Below are positions 23,756-30,255 of a stretch of 33,104 nt of DNA, piece after piece. Positions within the stretch are counted from its first letter, which is position 1. Every line of letters begins with the position of its first letter. A program made the translations under genes and the position numbers. Location: NCBI GenBank assembly GCA_947178095.1, contig CAMWWZ010000017.1, forward strand, positions 1-33,104. Reading direction: 5' to 3'. The notes beneath the pieces are model-generated. The model was given only the letters and a program-made list of their open reading frames with translations, was not told the origin of the DNA and made no database searches. Origin of the DNA: an uncultured Treponema sp. (lineage in GTDB: Bacteria; Spirochaetota; Spirochaetia; Treponematales; Treponemataceae).

Positions 23756-25156
23756 ATGGAAAAAATCAGCATTCCGCAAGAACTCAAAAAAATGAATTCG
23801 ATTTTCGAAGCGGCGGGCTTCGATGCGTATCTCGTAGGCGGCGCGCTGCGCGACACGATCATGGGAAAAGAGGCGCATGACTGGGACATCGCGACAAACG
23901 CGAAGCCGGAGGACGTGATGCGCATTTTCCGCCGCGTGATTCCCACCGGAATAAAGCACGGGACTGTGACCGTCCATTTTATGAAAAGGCAAATCGAAGT
24001 CACGACGTTCCGCACCGAAAGCGAATATTCCGACGGCCGCCATCCTGACAAAGTCGAATTCGCGTCGAGTATCGAAGAGGACTTGAGCCGCCGCGATTTT
24101 ACGATGAACGCAATGGCGGCAAGCCTCCGCGACGGGCGCATCGTAGACCCTTTTTGCGGGCGAAGCGACATCGAGGCAAAGACGATCCGAACGGTGGGAA
24201 ACGCGCACGAACGCTTCATGGAAGACGGATTGCGCCCGATTCGCGCGATAAGGTTCGCTTCTCAGCTTGAATTTAGTATAGAAAAGCGCACATCCGAAGA
24301 TATTTTCGAAGAAGAGACGCTTAAAAAAATCGCGAGCATTTCGGCGGAGCGTTTCCGCGACGAGTTCTGCAAGATTCTGCTTTCGCGCCGTCCGTCCGCA
24401 GGACTGCGGCTTCTCGAACAAACTGGAATCTTGAAAATCTTCATTCCCGAACTTCTCGAAGGGCGCAGCTGCGTTCAGCGCGATTCGCGCGGCTTTCACG
24501 AATTCGACGTGCTCGACCACAATTTCCGCGCTTGCGATGGCGCGCCTTGCGATAATCTCAACGTCCGGCTCGCCGCCCTCTTCCACGACATCGCGAAGCC
24601 TCGCACGAAAAACGTGTCGCAGGATTGCGATGAAATCCATTTCTACAACCATGACTGCGCGGGCGAAAAGCTTTCGCAAGGAATCCTGCGCCGCCTGAAA
24701 TTCTCGAATGACACGGTTCAAAAAGTGAGCCATCTCGTGCGCGAGCACATGTTTTTCTACGAAAGCGCGTGGAGCGACGCGGCGGTGCGACGCTTCGTCC
24801 GGCGCGTGGGCGCGGAAAACATCGACGACCTTTTCGACTTGCGATTGGCGGACGTTTACGGAATGAGAGGCGAAAATTCTTCGGACGCGGAATCTTGCGC
24901 GAAAAGCCGAACGTCAGATGAAAAAGGAAGCCTTGCGGAATTGAAAGGCAGAATCGAAAAAGTCCTATCGCAAAATTCCGCGCTCAGTCTGAAAGACCTT
25001 GCGATAGACGGAAACGACTTGATTGCGATTGGGATAAAACCCGGAAAGGAAATCGGAGCCGCGCTAAAAGAACTTCTCGAATTTGTTACGGAATCCCCCG
25101 AAATGAACACGCGCGAAAAACTGCTCGAAGAAGCGAAAAGGTTTCTTGGAGAATGA
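23756..25156 (+). CDS. cca: CCA-adding tRNA nucleotidyltransferase with HD domain
   Basis: A 466-residue class II nucleotidyltransferase. The head domain has 'YLVGGALRD' (residues 25-33) and the catalytic 'DWD' (42-44). 'EEDLSRRDFTMNAMA' and 'RPIRAIRFASQLEF' mark the neck. An HD domain appears as 'LAALFHDIAKP', with later histidines in 'HFYNHD' and 'VREHMFFYES'. It adds or repairs the 3' CCA. That fits the two complete tRNA genes here, which do not encode CCA. A poly(A) polymerase role is less likely but possible. I start at ATG 23756; an earlier TTG coincides with the -35 box. No ribosome site precedes the ATG. Confidence 0.93.
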   Translation: MEKISIPQELKKMNSIFEAAGFDAYLVGGALRDTIMGKEAHDWDIATNAKPEDVMRIFRRVIPTGIKHGTVTVHFMKRQIEVTTFRTESEYSDGRHPDKVEFASSIEEDLSRRDFTMNAMAASLRDGRIVDPFCGRSDIEAKTIRTVGNAHERFMEDGLRPIRAIRFASQLEFSIEKRTSEDIFEEETLKKIASISAERFRDEFCKILLSRRPSAGLRLLEQTGILKIFIPELLEGRSCVQRDSRGFHEFDVLDHNFRACDGAPCDNLNVRLAALFHDIAKPRTKNVSQDCDEIHFYNHDCAGEKLSQGILRRLKFSNDTVQKVSHLVREHMFFYESAWSDAAVRRFVRRVGAENIDDLFDLRLADVYGMRGENSSDAESCAKSRTSDEKGSLAELKGRIEKVLSQNSALSLKDLAIDGNDLIAIGIKPGKEIGAALKELLEFVTESPEMNTREKLLEEAKRFLGE

Positions 25157-25213
25157 AAAAATCTTATCACTCATATAGTTCGCAACTTTACCTTTTCTTT
25201 TTCAATCCAAACA

Positions 25214-25762
25214 TCACTCGACGGGAAGCTCTGTAAAGCTCACATCTTTTATGCCGGCGGCTTCTATCATGTCCTTTGCGGTATCGGTGCAGACTATATC
25301 AAGGACTGTTTCCTTTATAACAAAGATATTATTTGCAGTGTCCACATGAGAAAGTTTTTCCTTTGACAGAACAAGTTTTTCAAGATCAAGAATTCTATTT
25401 CTGAACAGTGTATATCGAGACTTCTCAAAATTGAACGCCTCGTATTCTGGGAAAATCATAGAATAATAGATGTCCCAAATCGGCTCTTTTTCCCTATAGT
25501 ACAGCTGGGTCGGAAGGGCTTCATAGTTCTTGTTCAGTTTTTTGATTATGTCCAGAAGTTTTTCTGACACCAATTTTGCCCCCGCCAAAGGATAGTCCCC
25601 AGGATTGTATCTGTTTTTGACGTACATCGTTACGGGCAATTTTAAGTTCCTGTTTCTCCATTTATTTTTCCACAGTCCCTCTTCTGCCCATTCGCCAAAA
25701 AGCTCAGGCTCGCAAAATTTTGTCGTTTCAACTCCACAAGGCTTAAAAGAATAATATTTCAT
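25214..25762 (-). CDS. putative immunity protein (Imm11/DUF1629-like pattern)
   Basis: A 182-residue soluble protein without signal or membrane segment. The C-terminal pattern 'DTAKDMIEAAGIKDVSFTELPV' and the 'VSEKLLDIIKKLNKNYEALP' helix recall immunity proteins of polymorphic toxin systems (Imm11/DUF1629-type), but I cannot confirm the family. Context supports it: it is the third of three short cytoplasmic genes following a toxin-like 3' end. It begins seven nt after the middle gene's stop. No ribosome site is visible, so reinitiation is likely. The A/T-rich codons (ATA, AAT) contrast with the neighbouring cca gene and suggest acquisition. Confidence 0.6.
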   Translation of the reverse strand: MKYYSFKPCGVETTKFCEPELFGEWAEEGLWKNKWRNRNLKLPVTMYVKNRYNPGDYPLAGAKLVSEKLLDIIKKLNKNYEALPTQLYYREKEPIWDIYYSMIFPEYEAFNFEKSRYTLFRNRILDLEKLVLSKEKLSHVDTANNIFVIKETVLDIVCTDTAKDMIEAAGIKDVSFTELPVE

Positions 25763-25769
25763 TTTTTAA

Positions 25770-26240
25770 TTATGCACTTGCACCCTCAAGCTTTGACTTT
25801 TCTTCCTCAAACCATGCATTCACAATATCCGACAATCCCATGTCATCGGTGAACTGCGCCTCGTATTTGTATTCCGCATTGAATTTCTTTGTTTCCGGCT
25901 CGTATGTCAGGCGCATTTCCGTGAACATCGGCTGATTGTATTTCTTGCAGACTTCACGAATCTTGTGTACATCTTCTATAAGCACATCCAAAACTTGTTC
26001 TTGGCACTCATCAGATACATCAAATTCTTTCTTTTTACTGCAATCATTTAATTTATGACACGCTAGTATTTGTTTATTGATTTTATAAAAATGATCTGTA
26101 ACTAATAAACCTTCATAAGCAACATAAATGAATATCTTTTCCGCCTCTCCGCAGGAATACTCGTTGCAGATGTCCACCATGTCCGCCTGCAATGCGGAAA
26201 ATTCGTCTTCAAATGTTTTCTTTTTGAAAATTCCAAACAT
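25770..26240 (-). CDS. YezG/DUF600-like immunity protein, second copy
   Basis: A 156-residue soluble protein. The C-terminal part ('EMRLTYEPETKKFNAEYKYEA' followed by an acidic segment and 'NAWFEEEKSK') matches the style of YezG/DUF600 immunity proteins, which neutralise nuclease toxins of the LXG and related systems. The assignment is by eye. I start at ATG 26240, with AAGG six nt upstream. The longer open frame runs back into the preceding gene. Only one base separates it from the stop of the first immunity-like gene, so the two are translationally coupled. Codon use is A/T-rich like its neighbours. Confidence 0.65.
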   Translation of the reverse strand: MFGIFKKKTFEDEFSALQADMVDICNEYSCGEAEKIFIYVAYEGLLVTDHFYKINKQILACHKLNDCSKKKEFDVSDECQEQVLDVLIEDVHKIREVCKKYNQPMFTEMRLTYEPETKKFNAEYKYEAQFTDDMGLSDIVNAWFEEEKSKLEGASA

Positions 26241-26241
26241 G

Positions 26242-26583
26242 CTATGCCTTGTCCCATTCGTCCTGGAGTGCCTGATCCCATATAAACTCCATGTCGAAAT
26301 GACCGTTCTTCTCCAGCGTGTAGACGGCGCGATTCCACTTGTGTTCTGGATACATGGATTCCTGAAGCGCAAAAATATTCTCACCTAAATCTTCATCTTG
26401 ATTATCATTTATTAATCCAAATGCATTCTTATGCCCATCCTTAAAAAAATAATAGGCATTTGTAGATAACATTTTCCCGAGAGATGATTCAATCTCGACA
26501 ACAGCTTTTTCCCATTTGTCATCAATGGAATTGCAAATCATATCTGCAATTAATTTGTACACATCCATCATAATGTTTACCAT
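26242..26583 (-). CDS. YezG/DUF600-like immunity protein, first copy
   Basis: A 113-residue soluble protein. 'YKLIADMICNSIDDKWEKAVVEIE' in its first half and 'WNRAVYTLEKNGHFDMEFIWD' in its second fit the YezG/DUF600 pattern of an N-terminal helix followed by a beta sheet. It probably binds a cognate toxin domain. The start is uncertain. The ATG at 26583 overlaps the stop of the toxin-like frame (TGATG), while ATGs at 26571 and 26568 agree better with family length. None has a convincing ribosome site, so coupling to the upstream frame is the simplest reading. Confidence 0.65.
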   Translation of the reverse strand: MVNIMMDVYKLIADMICNSIDDKWEKAVVEIESSLGKMLSTNAYYFFKDGHKNAFGLINDNQDEDLGENIFALQESMYPEHKWNRAVYTLEKNGHFDMEFIWDQALQDEWDKA

Positions 26584-26765
26584 CAATTATTATAGAATTT
26601 AAAATCTTTTATTTGTTTATTTCCATTTTTATCTATCGTAGTACTTCTTACATCAAACCTTTTCGGTCTTTTACTATTTCCATCATAAACTATTTTTATG
26701 TTAATGTCAACTTTGTTCCCTTGGTCAGCGCATTGACGCTCCGCCAAAGCCCGCGTTTTTGTACT
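26583..26765 (-). pseudogene. 3' remnant of a probable toxin gene
   Basis: In the frame whose TGA stop overlaps the first immunity-like ATG, 60 codons are open. The tail reads 'KVDINIKIVYDGN', 'KRPKRFDVRST' and 'KNGNKQIKDFKFYNN', which looks like a real protein C-terminus: regular, hydrophilic and ending right at an immunity gene. Upstream the frame meets a stop at 26766-26768. A second frame (to 26932) joins at about 26710 and would read through into this tail after a one-base shift. I infer a decayed or cassette-swapped polymorphic-toxin 3' end. No domain can be named. Confidence 0.45.
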
Positions 26766-26769
26766 TTAT

Positions 26770-26966
26770 TTTTCAACAACGACCAAATCTTCAGATTTGA
26801 GAGTCGTTGAAAACGCGATTGTGCAGCGAAGCGTTTTCGCAACAAGTACGCAAATCGAAGATTTGCTGTCGAAGTTTCCAGCGAAAATCGCAATAAATAC
26901 GCGAGTTTCTGCAAGAAACTCGGCATTAACATCAGCGATGCAATTTCAGTCGCTGATGTTAATTGC
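26770..26966. repeat. cluster of five palindromes (hairpins)
   Basis: Five inverted repeats lie nearly end to end. (1) 26770-26813: TTTTCAACGAC-type arms with a 3-nt bulge and an inner CAAATC/GATTTG. (2) GAAAACGC 26809-26816 with GCGTTTTC 26831-26838. (3) GCAAATC 26850-26856 with GATTTGC 26860-26866. (4) CGAGTTTCT 26902-26910 with AGAAACTCG 26914-26922. (5) TTAACATCAGCGA 26926-26938 with TCGCTGATGTTAA 26950-26962. It abuts the toxin-like tail. Confidence 0.85.
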
Positions 26967-27006
26967 TGATTTTCGGGCGATCTATCCTATATTTATGGAA
27001 GACGTT

Positions 27007-27352
27007 CTTTCATATAAATGATAGAAGGTCTTTCACGTACGTGTCAGAGGTTCTTTCACGTACGTGTTAGAAGGTCTTTCACGTACGTGTTAGAGGCCCT
27101 TTCACGTACGTGTTGGAAGGTCTTTCATTTAAGTGTTAGAGACTCTTTCACGTACGTGTTGGATAGTCTTTCATTACAGTGTTAGAGGTTCTTTCACGTA
27201 AATTATAGATATCCTCATAATGCAAATTTTGGAGTGTCTTTAACATAAATTTTGGAATGTCTTCAATTGCTATTAAAGAGAGTCTTTAACGTACGTTTTG
27301 GAAGGTCTTAAACCGCAATTGAAGGGTGTCTTTAATGTAAATGTTGGAAGAT
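27007..27352. repeat. degenerate 23-bp tandem repeat, about 15 units
   Basis: Units begin at 27007, 27030, 27053, 27076, 27099, 27122, 27145, 27168, 27191, 27214, 27238, 27261, 27284, 27307 and 27330. All are 23 bp except the one at 27214 (24). The best units start CTTTCACGTACGTG and end in a looser TTAGAAGGT. Five contain the 10-bp palindrome CACGTACGTG, and the 27284 unit has AACGTACGTT, changed at both ends yet still palindromic. The left half is well conserved and the right half decayed. Every frame has stops, so it is non-coding. Confidence 0.92.
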
Positions 27353-27478
27353 GTGACAAATTATGGAAAAATGTGCCGCATGGAGCACTTTTCCGCACTT
27401 TTTTCAAATTTATTTCCGCAAAAACGCAAACGTATTTCCGCAAATAAATTCGGTGCGGAGTTGAAAAGGCGTTTTTTT
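27353..27478. repeat. short-word repeat stretch, TTTCCGCA every 22-23 bp
   Basis: No gene seen. TTTCCGCA occurs at 27390, 27413 and 27435 (spacings 23 and 22). TTTATTT (from 27409) and AAATAAA (to 27448) flank the last two copies as an inverted pair. A GTGC/GCAC hairpin lies near 27373-27388. The 23-bp spacing echoes the adjacent tandem array. Confidence 0.55.
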
Positions 27479-27548
27479 GTCCCTAACAGGGACTGTTTTT
27501 CATTTAGTCCGTGGCAGGGACATGTGCACGTCCCTGCCATGGACTAAA
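27479..27548. repeat. two strong hairpins sharing GTCCCT/AGGGAC arms
   Basis: The first is GTCCCT (27479-27484) with AGGGAC (27488-27493), loop AAC. The second has arms 27503-27521 and 27530-27548, which pair over 19 positions with one G-T wobble around the eight-base loop ATGTGCAC. Its inner arm repeats the GTCCCT/AGGGAC word of the first hairpin. No U-run follows either one on either strand, so these do not look like ordinary terminators. Confidence 0.88.
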
Positions 27549-27552
27549 GCGT

Positions 27553-27635
27553 GTCCGCGTTGGGGATTTTCTCGCGCACCGGGCGCGGACATGGGGCTGT
27601 CACAGCCGTGGACGCGGAAGAATTTGGGCGCGTCC
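27553..27635. repeat. GC-rich hairpin group GTCCGCG / GGCTG / GGACGCG
   Basis: GTCCGCG (27553-27559) pairs with CGCGGAC (27584-27590), GGCTG (27595-27599) with CAGCC (27603-27607), and GGACGCG (27610-27616) with CGCGTCC (27629-27635). The stretch 27587-27611 is a diverged direct copy of 27517-27543 (GGACATG, GTC, GCC, TGGAC in the same order), about 70 bp apart. Confidence 0.8.
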
Positions 27636-27660
27636 GCCGAGAACGTCGCCCGCATGCCTT

Positions 27661-28794
27661 TCAATCCTTGCTGGATTTCCTTTTCTTTGCAATCACAAGA
27701 ATAATTGGGAGCAAGACTATAATTAAGATGATTCCAAAACCCAATTGAATAAATGGAAAGACAAAATCGTCATCTTCTTTTTCCGTGCTTGTCTTTACAG
27801 CGGAATTCACTTTGCTTTCGTCTTTTGTCTCGACCGAATCCGGAATATTGAGTTCTTCTTCCTCCGCAGGCTCTGCTTGTTCCGTTGCGAACGCGAACGC
27901 CGGTTTTATCATTATGCCGTTTTTGTCGTCGTAGTCACACGTGCCGTCCGCGTGGCGCGGCCATGTCACATCACTCAAATCCGCTTTTTCACCTCGTGCT
28001 ATGGCTCTAAGCTTCTCGGTTATTCCCCAATAGTCATCAGTTCTGGCAAAAATCATCAATGGCGACTTTGAACCATCCAAATACATTTCCAAATAGTCCC
28101 CGTCGATTTTTAACGTCATTTCCTGCTCGCCCTTCTTAAAATGATGCAGGAAGATGTCTTTCGAACTTGTATCTATCTTATATTTAATGAACAATCCTAT
28201 TTTTATACCATCTTTTACCTTTTCCGATGAAGTGATTAAAAGAATACCTCTGGAAGAATCGTATCCCAGTATGTCTATCGCATTGTCAAAAATCATAAAA
28301 TTTGACGGTCTTATGTCTTCATGCCATTCCTCTCCGACCGAACTATACCATTCATTCTTCCAATATGATTCATATTGGAAGATCGTTTCTTTTGCATTGG
28401 ATGACAATATTTCATAACAATATGCGGAGATCCACCTTTCTTTTTCGTCATTGGTTTTTATGTAATCGGGCAGGGAGTCATTCGACGGCAGGAACAAGTC
28501 AGCCCAAGCCACTTTTCCCTTTATGCCATTTTGATCGGTCGCCACAATATGCGAAAGTGGGTCACCTTCCACACGATCTCCAATAGAATAAGGGTCTCCA
28601 AATGTATATTTCACCTTTTCTCCTTTCTTCATCGTCCTTATCAAGCCTCTATGTTCTTGAACTTCTATTTTGAACAAAGAGTATTCATCATTTTCAAAAA
28701 GACCCGTGTCCGCCTTTACTTCATAAAATATTTCTTGGCAAAAGCAAGATGATATGATTCCGAAAAATGCCAGTATTAAAAATCCCTTTTTCAT
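27661..28794 (-). CDS. exported protein with C-terminal membrane anchor, unknown function
   Basis: A 377-residue protein with a signal sequence that may be a lipobox (GIISSC, Cys17), although 'CFCQ' could also be cut by signal peptidase I. The large extracytoplasmic domain is rich in Trp, Asp and Lys, with no catalytic motif I recognise. A Glu/Pro/Ser-rich linker (about 300-345) precedes a C-terminal hydrophobic segment (about 348-368) and a basic tail (AKKRKSSKD). It therefore appears tethered to the membrane. The ribosome site GGAG lies eight nt before the ATG. It is the last gene of the set running down from trpS, and its stop borders the hairpin-rich non-coding stretch. Confidence 0.7.
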   Translation of the reverse strand: MKKGFLILAFFGIISSCFCQEIFYEVKADTGLFENDEYSLFKIEVQEHRGLIRTMKKGEKVKYTFGDPYSIGDRVEGDPLSHIVATDQNGIKGKVAWADLFLPSNDSLPDYIKTNDEKERWISAYCYEILSSNAKETIFQYESYWKNEWYSSVGEEWHEDIRPSNFMIFDNAIDILGYDSSRGILLITSSEKVKDGIKIGLFIKYKIDTSSKDIFLHHFKKGEQEMTLKIDGDYLEMYLDGSKSPLMIFARTDDYWGITEKLRAIARGEKADLSDVTWPRHADGTCDYDDKNGIMIKPAFAFATEQAEPAEEEELNIPDSVETKDESKVNSAVKTSTEKEDDDFVFPFIQLGFGIILIIVLLPIILVIAKKRKSSKD

Positions 28795-28845
28795 GACTTA
28801 TTCTCCTTTTCTCTTTTCGCTATGGTTGAATGGGTTTCGCAAATC

Positions 28846-29373
28846 TTATATCTCATCCGATAACAATTTGGTTAATAAATCTTCGTTCATATCGCTAAAA
28901 GAAATCGTCTTTGTAATGATATGCTCCTTTTCTTTTATTTCTATCTCTTCAGAAGTACGAGACACGACATAAGATTCAAAAAACTTTGTCAGCACAAAAG
29001 TATTTTCTTCAATGTTGCTAAAGGTTAAATATATATGTCTAAAACTTAGTACGGCTTCAAGCATGAAACTGCCAGCATTCGAAGTAAGTCCGCAATATCC
29101 GCAAGACGGATCATTCTCATCTATTTCAAAAAGTTTTGCTCTGGCAATTTCTTTATTTGAGATTTTATTTGTTATCGTTATGATAACGCCTTCTTTTATT
29201 TGTATTTGGTTTTTGGAATCTCCATAAACTCGTACAATATATTCATTTCCATCTTTTAAAATAACAGAAGTCATGTCTTTTTCTGAATATCTGTTTTGCA
29301 ATGAGAAAACGGCTTGAGCAAATAGAAGAACTATAAAAAATAAAAGGATTGTCTTTTTCATTTTGTTTTGCAT
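28846..29373 (-). CDS. exported protein of unknown function
   Basis: A 175-residue protein with an N-terminal signal peptide (core ILLFFIVLLFAQAVFS) cut near Ser-Leu. The mature part is about 150 residues and probably beta-rich, with a 'CGYCG' pair of cysteines that could form a disulphide. I recognise no family. I take the ATG at 29373, with GAGG about six nt upstream. A later ATG at 29361 is possible and would give a more standard signal peptide length. The gene lies nine nt after the FGE-fold gene, so the two are co-transcribed. Confidence 0.7.
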   Translation of the reverse strand: MQNKMKKTILLFFIVLLFAQAVFSLQNRYSEKDMTSVILKDGNEYIVRVYGDSKNQIQIKEGVIITITNKISNKEIARAKLFEIDENDPSCGYCGLTSNAGSFMLEAVLSFRHIYLTFSNIEENTFVLTKFFESYVVSRTSEEIEIKEKEHIITKTISFSDMNEDLLTKLLSDEI

Positions 29374-29382
29374 TTTTCTGCC

Positions 29383-30237
29383 TCAAAAACTGTTTCTTAC
29401 AATTCTGAAACCCAAATTGTTATCCTTCCAGGTGGGAATCCAAGCGTACCTTTTACTTACGCCGCATTCTTCGTCAAAAGACTGTTCCCAAACTTCTGAA
29501 TCCCAGCCTCCTCCACGATAAATTTTTGCAATACCTTTTTCAGGTCCTTTGGGGTTGTCTGTGTCATCAAAATTATAGTCGGCATACCAGTCCCAGCACC
29601 ATTCGCCCACATTGCCAGACATGTCATAAATCCCAAGAGAATTCGGCTTTTTCTTCATGACATCATGAATGGTCGCGCCGATATATTCGTAATACCATGC
29701 AACTTCATCTATGTTGTCGCTTCCGGCAAAAAAGGTTGCTTCTTTCCCTCCTGCTCTCGCGGCGTACTCCCATTCTGCCTCCGTCGGCAATCTGTACCCA
29801 TTTGCATTCCAGTCGCATATAACGACATCGATTTCTTCTCGCATGACAGTACCTTCCACCGGCACCCTGTATTCAATCGTTTGTTTTGAATCTGAAATTG
29901 TGTAGCAAGGAGTCAGCCCTTCCTTGACGCTTCTTTTGTTGCAGTACAAGATCGCGTCATACCAATTCACTATATTGACAGGATAATTGTCCGACTTTTT
30001 ATGACTGGGATTGTTTCCCATAATCTCAGTCCACTCTTTTTGCGTCACTTCATGGACGCACATATAAAAGTCATTTACCGTGACTTCATATTCTTCATTG
30101 CAGCCCGGATTCCTTTTCCTTTGCATAAGGTCTGTTCGCATTGCAACTTTTCCGCCTTTCACCAGGACAAAATCATTGCAAAAAAGCGTGCCAGACAGCA
30201 AGAATGCCAAAAACATGATTGCGATATTTTTCTTCAT
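29383..30237 (-). CDS. exported FGE-sulfatase (SUMF1) fold protein
   Basis: A 284-residue protein with a signal peptide (about 1-20) followed by a formylglycine-generating-enzyme/sulfatase-modifying-factor domain. Family marks: 'FVLVKGG' start, 'VHEVTQKEWTEIMG', 'YPVNIVNWYDAILYCNKRS', 'YRLPTEAEWEYAARAGG', 'NSLGIYDMSGNVGEWCWDW', 'YRGGGWDSE' and the closing 'NLGFRIVRN'. The catalytic cysteine pair of true FGE, expected after the RGGxW motif, is not present (one Cys in 'DEECG'). It is probably a structural or binding member of the fold, secreted to the envelope. Treponemes carry many such proteins. It lies 18 nt after the MBL gene. Confidence 0.85.
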   Translation of the reverse strand: MKKNIAIMFLAFLLSGTLFCNDFVLVKGGKVAMRTDLMQRKRNPGCNEEYEVTVNDFYMCVHEVTQKEWTEIMGNNPSHKKSDNYPVNIVNWYDAILYCNKRSVKEGLTPCYTISDSKQTIEYRVPVEGTVMREEIDVVICDWNANGYRLPTEAEWEYAARAGGKEATFFAGSDNIDEVAWYYEYIGATIHDVMKKKPNSLGIYDMSGNVGEWCWDWYADYNFDDTDNPKGPEKGIAKIYRGGGWDSEVWEQSFDEECGVSKRYAWIPTWKDNNLGFRIVRNSF

Positions 30238-30255
30238 TTCGCGCCTTCGCCTTGT

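Noticed and set aside
26696..26932. Stand-alone 78-aa minus-strand gene
   Set aside because: The frame runs through four palindromes and has no ribosome site. It is better explained as part of the palindromic element or a frameshifted toxin remnant.
27007..27352. CRISPR array
   Set aside because: The 23-bp units abut directly with no unique spacers of 25-40 bp, the units are degenerate, and no cas genes are in the window.
26770..27635. Integron attC array
   Set aside because: The hairpins are attC-like in density, but I could not find matching RYYYAAC/GTTRRRY core boxes at the arm ends, and no integrase gene is present. I keep it only as a hypothesis to test.
27341..27748. Overlapping plus-strand frames of 65-75 codons
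   Set aside because: They read through GC-rich hairpins, and their internal similarity comes from the DNA repeat. There is no ribosome site or protein-like pattern.
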